Source of the DNA: Syngnathus acus
Taxonomy: Eukaryota; Chordata; Actinopteri; Syngnathiformes; Syngnathidae
Assembly: GCF_901709675.1 (NCBI RefSeq)
Contig: NC_051088.1
Coordinates: 1,924,664-1,988,663, forward strand
Direction of reading: 5' to 3'
Length of the DNA stretch: 64,000 nucleotides
The position numbers were made by a program, and so were the translations under genes. The notes below the pieces were generated by a model. That model ran no database searches and was not told where the DNA came from. It was given only the letters and a program-made list of their open reading frames with translations. Below are positions 53,089-62,181 of the stretch, one piece after another; position 1 is the stretch's first letter; the number at the start of each line of letters is the position of its first letter.

Positions 53089-54769
53089 CTAGAATGCCGC
53101 CTTCGCCGTCCAACAGAACGGAACCTTCGGGGATGTTAGAGCATGCAGTGGAGCCGCTGTGGCGCTGAAGCCTCTGATGATCCGCCTATAAAAGTTAGCA
53201 AAGCAGAGGAATTGCTGCACTTTTTTGCGGCTATCAGGTGTAACCCATTTAGTCACCGCGCTTACTTTTGCCGGGTCCATCTGCACTTTACCAGGGGCTA
53301 TGATGAAGCCTAGGAAAGATACAGTATCGGCATGGAACTCGCTCTTTTCGGCCTTGACATAAAGCTGGTGATCAAGGAGGCATTGCAATACCATCTTAAC
53401 ATGACATTTATGAGTCTCTAAATCCGGTGAATAGACAAGAATGTCGTCCAAATATACATAAAACAATCCAAAAATTCTCTCAATACTCATTAATCATGGC
53501 CTGGAATACAGCGGGTGCATTGGTGAGGCCAAACGGCATCACTAAGTATTCAAAGTGTCCTCTGGGAGTATTAAATCCCGTTTTCCATTTATCCCCCTCC
53601 CGGATGCGCATGAGGTGGTACGCGTTGCGCAAATCTAGCTTGGTGAACACCCGAGCTTGTTGCAGTTGATCAAATATGGTTGTCATGAGTGGAAGGGGGT
53701 ACCGGTTCTTAATCGTGATTTGATTGAGTGGGCTATAGTCTATGCAGGGGCGTAGGGTACCGTCTTTTTTGCCCACGAAAAAGAATCTGGCCCCTGCAGG
53801 GAACGATGACGGTCCAATTAAACCTGCTTTAAGAGACGCGTCAATATAATCATTCAGGGCCTGTTTTTCAGGTGCCAAAAGGGAATGAAGCCGCCTCTTG
53901 GGTATGGTAGAGCCGGGCAGGAGCTCAATGGCGCAATCATATGGATGGTGGGGCGGTAGAGAGGTAGCCTTCACTTTACTGAATACCTCTGCGAGTTGGT
54001 GATAACACTCGGGTACTCCGGTCAGACCTGGGGTTTCTGGGTCTAGGGCAGAGGAAGTAAAAACAGGGTCAGGATCACATTTAGAGTCAATCGGGGGGTT
54101 AGATTCGAGACATGAAACTTGGCAATGGGATCCCCATCCCCTTATCTCTCCGGTTGTTGGTATGGTTGGGTTGTGCCGTTTTAGCCATGGATATCCGAGG
54201 ATAAGAGGGTTCATAGGGGAGGTTACGACATGCAATCTTAATTTCTCATGATGGTTGCCAAAAGACAGAGAGATGGGTTTGGTTACGTGAGTAATATCAA
54301 AAAGCGCTTTTCCATTGAGCGCCTTAGCTTTCACTGTCGTGTCTGACAGTTCAGTCTTGACCCCTAATCTTCGAGCAAACGACCAGTCGACCAAACTCTC
54401 ATCGGCCCCGAAGTCTATTAGCACCCCAAGTTCAGTGTCTTTTCCTAAGCAAGTAATTGTGCCGCTGGGTAGGCCCCGAACCTTCTGATTGGTGGCAGAA
54501 AAGGTACTCACCATCAGGCCTTTCCTCACCGGGCAGGAGGGGAGGATATATCCTTGCGCACCGCAATAATAACATCTACCCTCCTGGCGTCGGCGCTGCC
54601 TTTCCTCCTCGGTCAATGTAGCTCTGCCCAACTGCATGGGTTCGATCCCAGTAACCGTCCCGGTGGAGCCAGGTTCTGCGTGAGGCGGTGCACCTCGAGG
54701 GGCGAAGACCCGGCCACTGATGTGCGGGAGAACGCTGGTGCGTTCCTGCATGCGCGCTGCCTCTTCCAT
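53089..54769 (-). pseudogene. Gypsy gag end, protease and reverse transcriptase
   Basis: 53480-54769: a knuckle [15 protein letters not shown] (His of CCHC replaced). The protease active site reads [13 protein letters not shown], with Phe in place of Ser of the usual DSGA. The RT has [39 protein letters not shown] and [21 protein letters not shown] frameshift near 53485 passes to 53089-53490, with catalytic [10 protein letters not shown] and [10 protein letters not shown]. An in-frame TAG at about 53089 separates it from RNase H. The altered protease and knuckle show relaxed selection. Confidence 0.85.
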
Positions 54770-55548
54770 TCCTGTAGTCGATTGTCCGTGCGAATGGCTA
54801 GGGCGATGAGAGCGTTGAGGTCGGTGGGGAGGTCGGAGGGGATGAGTTGATCTTAGATGGGCCCCGAAAGGCCCCTGAGAAAGATGTCATACAGGGCCGT
54901 AGGGTTCCACCTGCTTTCCGCAGCCAGAGTGCGGAAGCGGATCGCGTAGTCCCCGACAGACTCCCGAATGTGGGTCAGCGGGCATAGCTCCTGAGCGTTC
55001 TCCCGATCTGAGGAGATTGGATTGAACACCATATACAGGGCCTCGATGAAGGCGGGGAGGGAATGACACGTGACAGAATCCCTAGCCCATTTGGCGGTCG
55101 CCCACGCCCGGGCCCTACCCGTTAGGTAGGAGACCATAAATGCCACCTGGGAGCGTTCCGTGGGGAATTCGCCTGGAGACCGGTCAAACTGCATTTCGCA
55201 CTCGGTGATGAAGGCTCTACTGAGTCCGGATTCCCTGGAGTAGTGTTCCAGAGGAGCCAGTCTGGCGCCCATGGCAATGGGAGCGATAGCAGGACGGGCC
55301 GCAGGGGAGGCAGCTGGTGGACTGGGCGTCGCCGCTGATCCCGCGGTCAAAAGCGAGAGAACTTCCTGCATCTGCTTGCTCAGCATTCCCACCTGGGTAG
55401 CCACCACCCCTCTGAATTCTTCCTGGGTCTTTGCGAGCCTTTGGACTCCAAGACCCAGAGCCTCCATTTGCTCCTGGTGTTGGGCGAGCCGTGACGCCTG
55501 GGAGCGTACTGCGGCGGTCAGCTGCTCTGACTCTGCCGAGCCCGTGAC
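54770..55548 (-). pseudogene. Gypsy gag (capsid-like region)
   Basis: In the 54853-55947 frame the gag-like part starts near 55548 (VTGSAESEQLTAAVRSQASR) with a coiled-coil-like stretch. It continues with ECEMQFDRSPGEFPTERSQV AFMVSYLTGRARAW and IESVGDYAIRFRTLAAES-type text, the retrotransposon gag (capsid) domain. A TAA interrupts at about 54853; the text then goes on ([20 protein letters not shown]) to a frameshift near 54770. Sequence upstream of 55548 in the same frame is LTR and flank, not gag. Confidence 0.75.
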
Positions 55549-55789
55549 TGGCCAGCACACGATTAGGATCAATGAAGACAAGCGGACTGACGCACAGAGG
55601 AAGGGCCCACGAACTGAAACGAGAGGAGAGTTACTTATCAAAATAAAACAGGAAGTGACAATACAACAAAAAGACAAGACAACAATAACCCACAAAACAT
55701 GACGGCATGACAAAAAGGCTTGCAATATTTCAGTTTGTAATGAATCCTGAATGTATGAGAGAGAATAAGAGAATGTTTGGTGCCAGCCG

Positions 55790-55935
55790 AGACGGCGCCA
55801 TCTTGGCTGACGCCATCTTGGATGGGGTATTGTTATGCTAATGTATATGCTAATGTGTATGGCGCCAGCCGAGGCGGCGCCATCTTGGTTGGCTGGCGCC
55901 ATTTTGGCTGGCTGGCGCCATCTTGGATGGGGACA
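55790..55935. repeat. Array of GCGCCATCTTGG motifs (YY1-like), five copies
   Basis: GCGCCATCTTGG or one-base variants lie at about 55795, 55810, 55877, 55896 and 55916, mixed with GGCTGGC spacers and two ATGCTAAT words at about 55835-55855. The complement CCAAGATGGCGC matches the published AAGATGGCGGC-type consensus of the transcription factor YY1. No gene start is visible next to it. Confidence 0.6.
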
Positions 55936-56384
55936 TGTATGGGGCATGTATTATAGCTGCCAGGCGTTGGTGCACCTAATTTGACATTCAATAGTTCGAG
56001 GGGAGGTCGTAGTCGTCTCCAATCCTGACAAATGACCAAATCAACATAGGTCATTGTTTTGTTTTGTCTTTTATTATTCCGTGTTGCTTCTGTTGTGGGT
56101 TTTTTTTAAAAAGAAATATAATGGACCATTGTAACCTGTCGAATCGTTAAAGCGCCGTGCTGATGAAGACATCTGAAAGAAAGAAAGACCAGGTGTTGGG
56201 GCCATTTAATTCTGAGGGAGACTGCTGAAGGCCTCTGAAGGCCTTATATTTCAGTATATTTGATGTGCCTCCAGCATATTTTGTATGTTACAATTTGTTT
56301 AGTTTTATGAAAGTTGCCTTAGTTAAAACATGTCCTGACTAAAAACAAACTCAAACTGTTGATGGAGCAGAAGATGGAGAGGTA
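55936..56384. other. No gene seen
   Basis: It lies upstream of the Polinton protease remnant and could include its leader or flank. No motif stands out. Confidence 0.3.
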
Positions 56385-56840
56385 ATGGATCTACTGTATC
56401 TGACGCTAGAAGTGTTTAATAGCGAATGTGGAGTTTTTCAAACAATAGTGAATGCACCGCTTTCAGAATGAAACCGCTAGACCAGGGGTCACCAACGCGT
56501 TGCCCGCGGGCACCAGGTCGCCCGTAAGGACCAGATGAGTCGCTCGCTGGCCTGTTCTAAAAATAGCTCAAATAGCAGCACTTACCAGTGAGCTGCCTCT
56601 ATTTTTTAAATTGTATTTATTCATTTAGCTATTCTTGTTTAAATCACATTTACATGTAACTTACAAATGACAATATATACATAAACACTTAAAATGTAAA
56701 GAGTTTTTTGTGTTTAATATAAATGAACTCTGACCTAGTATAGTTTAAAGTGCGCATTACCAAAACATAGCGTATGTTGCGCTCTTACAAACAAGCTAAC
56801 GTTAGCGGACACAGTGAATATGAGGAGAGTTACCCCAGAA

Positions 56841-58687
56841 ATGTCAGAAAAAAGAAAGAAAACATCATTTTTGCAACGAATGGGAGGTAGAGTTTTTCTT
56901 TCACCACTGTGAAAGGATCCTGCGTGTGTTTAATTTGCAAGGCAACTGTGGCGATCGCAAAGCGGCACAATGTGGAGAGACATTTCACTACGTGTCACAC
57001 AAGCTACCATGCTAACTACCCACCGGGCAGCGCACTGCGAGCAGAAAAAGCCCGCGAGTTAAAGGCAGCTTTGTGCAAACAGCAGTCTTTTTTCACTACC
57101 CCGGTTAAAAACTCCCAAAAAGCAACCGAAGCCTCGTTTAGAGCTACGCAATTCTTGATGAAGAAAAAGAAGTCATTTACAGACGGAGAGGTTGTCAAAG
57201 AAGCAATGATGATAATTGCTAAAACATTGCTTGGAGACGAGAAGTATGGAACCGATGTACTCTCCAGTCTCTCCGATGTTCAACTCGGGGCAACTACAAT
57301 GGTAAGAAGAGTGTCGGCGATGTCTGGGAACTTGACTGACCAGCTGGACCGTGATCTGGCGAGGTGCCGGTGGTTCAGCATCCAGTGGGACGATTCGGTG
57401 GACAGCAGCAGTACGGCGCAGCTGATGGTATTTATCCGGATGGTGTTTGATGATTTCTCCACAAAAGAAGAACTTCTGACACTACTGCCAATGAAGACAA
57501 CTGCGAGGGGAGTTGACATTTATAACGCAGTGAAGGAGTTTTTGGTGGAAAAAAAGGTGGCGCTGGAAAAGCTGGTATCAGTGACTATGGATGGAGCTCC
57601 TGCTATGATCGGCCGACACACAGGATTCGTTGCTCACTGTAAAGCTGACCCAGAGTTCCCAAACTTTCTGCAGTACCACTGCATCATACACCAGCAGGCC
57701 TTATGTGCAAAAGTGATCTGCTTTGAACACGTAATGACTCCCGTCGTGAAGATCATAAACAGCATCCGCTCCAGAGCTAAACAGCACAGAACACTCAAGG
57801 TACTTTTGGAGGAGCAGTCAGCTGAATATGGTGACCTGCTACTACACACAGAAATCCGATGGCTCAGCAGGGGACGAATTTTACAATGTTTTTTGTCACT
57901 TTTGGGTGAAATCAAAGAGTTCATGCAGTCCAGAGGTGAGGACACCGTGCTGCTGGAGGACACTGAGTGGATACTTGACCTTGCATTTTTAACGGACATT
58001 ACTGGAAAACTGAACAGTTCGAACTGTGAGCTCCAAGGCAAAGGTAAAACTGTCGCCGATATGATAAGTGCTTTAAGTGCATTTAAAGCTAAGGTGAACC
58101 TTTTCTCTGTGCATTTGCAAAGAAAAAATGTGCTGCACTTTCCCTCTGTGCAGATGGTGCTGAAAGACAATGCTTCTGCATCTGAGGCTTTTGACAAAGT
58201 TGTAGAAAAGTACTCTCAGGTCATAAACAGAGTTGGGCAAGAGTTTGAGAACAGGTTTTGTGACCTGGATCAGATTGAGCCATGTGTGTAGTTCATTTGT
58301 AATACTTTCATGAACGTGGACATATCATGCATTGCTGAGCAGTTAAGTGCAACATTCAGCCTGGATGCTGAACAGGTGGAGATTGAAATTGTAACACTGC
58401 AAAATGACCTCCACCTCAAAGCCCACCAGGCTGCACCAAACTTTTGGTGCCTTGTTGACACAGAAAAGTACAGTGGTGTATGCGCAGCAGCTATGAAGGT
58501 TGCAAGCCTGTTTGGTTCAAGTTATCTTTGTGAATCAGCCTTTTCTGACATGAACTTCATCAAGAACAAACACAGAACACGCCTCACTGATGCACATCTG
58601 CAAGACTCACTCAGAGTTGCAGTGTCGAGTTACACACCAGAGTACAACACACTAGTTAACAGCATGCAATGCCAGACTTCCCACTAA
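56841..58687 (+). pseudogene. hAT transposase of GTF2IRD2/ZBED-like type, nearly intact
   Basis: The likely start is ATG 56841 (MSEKRKKTSFLQRMGG), with a one-base frameshift near 56895. The main frame (from 56909) has a BED finger, CVCLICKATVAIAKRHNVER HFTTCH. The RNase H-like core follows: WFSIQWDDSVDSSSTAQLMV with its first acidic residue, VTMDGAPAMIG with the second, the insertion domain (YHCIIHQQALCAK, EIRWLSRGRIL), and the carboxy-terminal dimerisation region KVASLFGSSYLCESAFSDMN FIKNKHRTRL. A single in-frame TAG at 58289-58291 interrupts the frame, which then continues to TAA 58685-58687. The family has been domesticated in mammals (GTF2IRD2). Only two lesions are visible. Confidence 0.85.
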
Positions 58688-59424
58688 CTGACAAAGAAAC
58701 AGATAACAGATTTGGTGTCAAGTTCAAAGTATGACATGATTTATTTGAAAATTTGAGAGTTGACGTTTGTATTTTACATGAGTTATTATTTGTACAAACA
58801 TGGTGCAAAGTAATTCATGATTTGTCAAAAAATGTTAGTGGCTAGCTAGTTGAAATGGGATATTGTGATTTCACAAGACTGTCTTAGAAGTGATCATTTG
58901 AAAATGTTCAATTAGAAAAATGTGCACTTAAAGAAAATATAAAAATAAAGTGTTGCATATTGATATTTATCTGTTTCTATATATATTTTATGTGAGAAAT
59001 CATTAAGATAATCAGTGTTTCCACAAAGATAAATATCATTAATTATTATTGTCAGGACTAAATACCATCAGACATTAATTTACACGCTGGAAACAAAGAG
59101 GAGAAGACAACCAGTATTCCTTTTGCTCGCGAGGAGAATTACGTAGAAGGCCCAGTTACAGTCCTCCACCAATTCTGGACTCCTCTTCCGCTATCTCCTC
59201 TTTTTATTTTGGGTTGCCCTGGTTACAAGAGGCGTTGCTACAGTAAAGGGAGGGGAGATTGTGGCTGTAGCAACGCTGATTAGCTAGCTAACAATGTTGT
59301 GTGGTGCGAGGCCACATGGCCTTGGCCGATTCGTGACCCCAGGAATGCAGAGTCTGTTCTTAGGTGGTTGGCAGCCTCGTTCTCGGCTGCGATCTCCAAA
59401 CCTGGATGCCGTGTCCCTGTAAAA
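58688..59424. other. hAT 3' non-coding part
   Basis: AT-rich region between the transposase stop and the first nested MITE. No gene was seen. It includes a stretch (59090-59400) of different composition that may be another old insertion. Confidence 0.4.
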
Positions 59425-59637
59425 CAGGGGTCACCAACTCCGGTCCTCAAGGGCGCCAATCCAGCCTGTTTTAGGTGCAGCCCTACAACAACACACCTGA
59501 TTCAAATAATCAGGATCGCTATCAGCCTTAATAGAGCTTGCTGATGAGCTGATCATTTGAATCAGGTGTGTTGTTGTAGGGCTGCACCTAAAACAGGCTG
59601 GATTGGAGCCCTTGAGGACCGGAGTTGGTGACCCCTG
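59425..59637. mobile_element. hAT MITE (213 bp), near-palindromic, perfect TSD
   Basis: Ends CAGGGGTCACCAACTCCGG / CCGGAGTTGGTGACCCCTG with CTGTAAAA at 59417-59424 and 59638-59645. The two halves are complementary over most of their length (for example CAGCCTGTTTTAGGTGCAGC and its mirror), so the transcript would fold into a long hairpin. Confidence 0.93.
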
Positions 59638-59658
59638 CTGTAAAACAATGCTCTAGAC

Positions 59659-59859
59659 CAGGGGTCTCAAACTCCAGTCCTCGGGGGCCGCATTCCTCCA
59701 TGTTTTCCAAGTTTCCCTCGTTAAACACACCTGATTCAATTATCAGGCTCCTGCAGAACGTGAGGATGAACTGATCATTTGAATCAGGTGTGTTTAACGA
59801 GGGAAACTTGGAAAACATGTAGGAATGCGGCCCCCGAGGACTGGAGTTTGAGACCCCTG
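59659..59859. mobile_element. hAT MITE (201 bp), near-palindromic, perfect TSD
   Basis: Ends CAGGGGTCTCAAACTCCAGT / ACTGGAGTTTGAGACCCCTG with CTCTAGAC at 59651-59658 and 59860-59867. The long arms include TTTTCCAAGTTTCCCTCGTT and its mirror. Confidence 0.95.
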
Positions 59860-60937
59860 CTCTAGACTTTCTTGCTACGTTTCACACAATAATAATGATG
59901 AGTAAATAATCAGATACCTCTCGTGCATACACTCCAACAAACGTTAAGTAGATGTGAGATAACTTGCATGAAGTCTACTTAAACAAACATTGAGTAAATA
60001 TGGGATAACTTCAAAACTGTCCCGGTCAACAACAATTTATCAATAGAAACTACAAGGTATAAAAGAGAAAGAACTTCTCTTGAACTAAACAAAGAACAAA
60101 GGTGTTCTGTTCATAACTAGTGAGGGCCTCTCACGGTTAAGAAAAGGAAGGGAGAAAATGAACTCCTTAAAGCTAGACAGATATATTGGCTTGAGCGAAG
60201 ATTGTGAGACCTCCGGTTCAGGCCGACCAGCGCTTCTGCAAAACTAATTATTCTAACAATTATTAATAACATAGAGTTAAAGGTAAATTGAGCAAATTGG
60301 CTATTTCTGGCAATTTATTTAAGTGTGTATCAAACTGGTAGCCCTTCGCATTAATCAGTACCCAAGAAGTAGCCCTTGGTTTCAAAAAGGTTGGTGACCC
60401 CTGCCCTAGACACTACATTGTAAACACGCATCCGAGGCACCTCCCCGGGGAGCACTGGCTCGCTTTAACTCTAGAAGAGGATGGTTTGGCCATATTCTTT
60501 GACCCTTTTGGTCTACCACCGGACAATCTATATTACCCGTCAAGTATATACAGATTTCTAAAGAAGCATTCTAGTCGGGTAGAATACCAGAACAGCCAGC
60601 TGCAACACAAGCTGACAGACACCTGCGGTCAGCAATGCATGTATTATTTGTGCCAACATGGATGGGGTCTTACTTACCAGGAATTGTTGACTCATTACAC
60701 TTTTGATCCTCTTAATAACGACGCAATGGTTAGCGAGTTTGTCAAAAAATGTCGGAGGCCAGACCGGATGTGTGGCGGACAAACATCATGTTCATTGCAT
60801 AAATTTAAAAAATGTCATTGTCTGAAACCGTGTTAATGTTTTATAAAATCTCTTTTATTCAATAAACATTGTTAAAGGGAGTTACAGAGTCATGTGTTTT
60901 TTTTTTCAGTAACAGTAACAACAATAGTATCTAACAT

Positions 60938-61460
60938 CTAATAACTAACCCACTTTACCACCGGCGAGGTCTTCTTTCTTTTTCTTTTATTTATCACGCT
61001 TACATCTTTTGCATAAGAAACATCCTCATCTTCATCCCTAGCGTATTTTAAAAGTTTAAAATCAGCACGAGCCAAGGGATTCGAGACGCTTGATTCAGGT
61101 AGATTAAGCTGTGCTAATGTACGCAGAAATTCGGTCCATCCTACCGGTTGACCGGCTAGTTTTTTTCCACTCACGACTATATGTTTTAACAAATCGCTCA
61201 TATGTGACCCTTTGACAGTTTTTCCTTTAAAAATAAATTCACTTAGCAGTGTCCAGTTTACATCCTCTGCCGATAATCTTTTCAACACATAGATGGCGTT
61301 GCGGCGATAACGTGGTCCGATGGCACCCAATATCCCCCCATTCTTCACCGGTCACCTTATCTGTCGTCTTTCTTTCACCCGCCTCATTGCCTTTGTTGTG
61401 AATCGTGATAGGAATTTGTTCGGAGTCCTTTTGTTTGACCAACCCTATGTAACGTTGCAT
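60938..61460 (-). pseudogene. Conserved Polinton/adintovirus protein of unknown role, frameshifted
   Basis: The amino-terminal part is at 61239-61460 (MQRYIGLVKQKDSEQIPITI ... TTDKVTGEEWG). A frameshift near 61340 moves to the 60938-61348 frame: PRYRRNAIYVLKRLSAEDVN W, KGKTVKGSHMSDLLKHIVV, PVGWTEFLRTLAQLNLPESS VSNPLARADFK, and a basic end KRKRKKTSP. A YVLK...W...GSH..DL...PVGW..F...L...N-P pattern recurs, as far as I recall, in proteins of fish Maverick elements, but I cannot name its function. The final Lys/Arg cluster could be a nuclear signal. It ends at 60938, tail to tail with the protease gene (60836). Confidence 0.5.
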
Positions 61461-61499
61461 CAGAGTTTGATAAATTGTGATCTTTTTAAATTATTTTAA

Positions 61500-61640
61500 A
61501 ATTTTTAAATTAAAATTGTTATTGTCCAAAACCTGCTTCATCTCTTCATCCAAAGAATGGTCGGAGCAGGCCGGCTCAGCCTCTCGAGCTGATAAGGGGA
61601 GACCAGGTACATTTTCTGCGCCGTTTTCAAACTCTATTTT
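61500..61640 (-). pseudogene. Possible small acidic Polinton ORF remnant
   Basis: A minus frame reads FENGAENVPGLPLSAREAEP ACSDHSLDEEMKQVLDNNNF and ends with a stop near 61490, just before the next gene's ATG at 61460. It has no ATG in the visible frame, and I do not recognise it. Confidence 0.25.
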
Positions 61641-61641
61641 A

Positions 61642-61785
61642 TTATTTGTTCATAAAACCACTAACGATGTTTCCCAGAACAGGTGCGAATGCGGCCAGTA
61701 AAGGCAAATGCTTACATTTGGCCGGTTTGGATGTAAACAAAGACTTGAGTAACGGAGCATTTGTTTTTAAAAGCTTCGTCATTGT
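61642..61785 (-). CDS. Small basic/hydrophobic Polinton ORF (47 aa)
   Basis: From ATG 61785: MTKLLKTNAPLLKSLFTSKP, then a hydrophobic stretch HLPLLAAFAPVLGNIVSGFM. It is placed between the ATPase fragment and the conserved protein on the same strand. It resembles small amphipathic or membrane-active proteins of adeno-like viruses in composition only. Identity unproven. Confidence 0.3.
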   Translation of the reverse strand, partial: TMTKLLKTNAPLLKSLFTSKPAKCKHLPLLAAFAPVLGNIVSGFMNK

Positions 61786-61786
61786 T

Positions 61787-62181
61787 TTATTGTTTGGGGA
61801 TATAAACAACAGGCCACTGGTTATGTAGTACACTTGTACGTAGTCTATATTGTTCTGGGCATGAAGGTGTCAAATCTATCACTAAATACCCGTGCGGCTC
61901 CCTTGTAGCATCCTCAAAACACTCCAGGAAAAACGTCCGGTTGTTGGGACAAATTTCATTCGCCAGAACGTTCACTTGCAATTTATCGCCGGGGTTTGTG
62001 AACAAAATCAAATAATTACTGTTTAAACTAATAGGACGGCTGAATTTGCCCTGATGGAATACATTCTGTGTTAGCATTATAACGCTTAAATTTTTATGAT
62101 GTCTATATTGGGTGAATATTTGAACCACTTCCGGATTATCCGAAGCCTGGAAGATGATGTCATCTAGAATCAACAGACCGT
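61787..62181 (-). pseudogene. Polinton packaging ATPase (FtsK/HerA family), carboxy-terminal part
   Basis: At the LINE border (about 62181) the frame starts with HGLLILDDIIFQ, the Walker B Asp pair. It continues with VVQIFTQYRHHKNLSVIMLT QNVFHQGKFSRPISLNSNYL ILFTNPGDK (sensor/arginine region), to a stop at 61787. The Walker A half is missing, cut off by the LINE. The start at 62224 seen in the open frame lies in LINE sequence. In related viruses the enzyme pumps DNA into capsids. The remaining frame has no stop. Confidence 0.8.

Larger units (their letters stand above)
50716..55711 (-). mobile_element. Ty3/gypsy chromovirus-type LTR retrotransposon, decayed
   Basis: A perfect 5-bp TSD, AAAAG, lies at 50711-50715 and 55712-55716. 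The 3' LTR is complete (50716-51207). The 5' LTR keeps only its first about 155 bp (55557-55711); the rest of the LTR, primer-binding site and leader are deleted. Gene order is gag, protease, RT, RNase H, integrase, chromodomain, as in Ty3/gypsy. Several frameshifts and stops make it inactive. Chromodomain elements of this kind are common in fish. Confidence 0.9.
50295..55770 (+). mobile_element. Tc1/mariner-like transposon remnant hosting a gypsy element
   Basis: The left part (50295-50710) starts with CTGTCTCAGAAAATTAGAAT, a known type of fish element end. It contains the last codons of a transposase (ATPQQCHRLIATMPRRIDAV-like, then IRAKGFPTKY and stop at about 50560). It continues to the gypsy insertion at 50716. 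The right part (55712-55770) has AAAAGGCTTGCAATATTTCA, mirrored at 50403-50420, i.e. the other inverted repeat. The transposase body is deleted. Confidence 0.7.
56483..60403 (+). mobile_element. hAT transposon (3.9 kb) with transposase and nested MITEs
   Basis: Ends CAGGGGTCACCAACG and GGTTGGTGACCCCTG. TSD CGCTAGAC (56475-56482) versus CCCTAGAC (60404-60411), seven of eight matching. It contains a transposase gene at 56841-58687 and two smaller hAT MITEs at 59425-59637 and 59659-59859. The insertion interrupts the Polinton protease. Confidence 0.9.
56385..60836 (+). pseudogene. Adenain-like protease of a Polinton, split by a hAT insertion
   Basis: The first part begins with ATG 56385 (MDLLYLTLEVFNSECGVFQT) and runs to the hAT element at 56483. 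The second part resumes at 60404 with YIVNTHPRHLPGEHWLAL (the catalytic His in GEHW), then IFFDPFGLPPDNLYYP, the Asp/Glu-region motif. LTDTCGQQCMYYLC follows, with the catalytic Cys and the oxyanion Gln region of adenovirus-type C5 proteases, and then a cysteine-rich tail to the TAA at 60834-60836. The two parts appear out of frame with each other, so there is also a small indel. In related viruses the enzyme matures virion proteins. The key His and Cys survive. Confidence 0.75.
56385..62181. mobile_element. Polinton/adintovirus (Maverick) relic
   Basis: Three marks identify it: an adenain-like cysteine protease (plus strand, split by a hAT element), an FtsK/HerA-type packaging ATPase fragment (minus strand, 61787-62181), and a conserved small protein between them (about 60938-61460). 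No polymerase B, retroviral-type integrase, capsid genes or terminal repeats are in the window. The right part is lost at the LINE starting near 62180. Such elements are viral-like 15-20 kb transposons in fish genomes. Confidence 0.75.

Noticed and set aside
60486-60836. Protease as an intact 116-codon gene
   Set aside because: The His-bearing part lies upstream of this frame's listed start and the gene begins before the hAT insertion, so it is a remnant.
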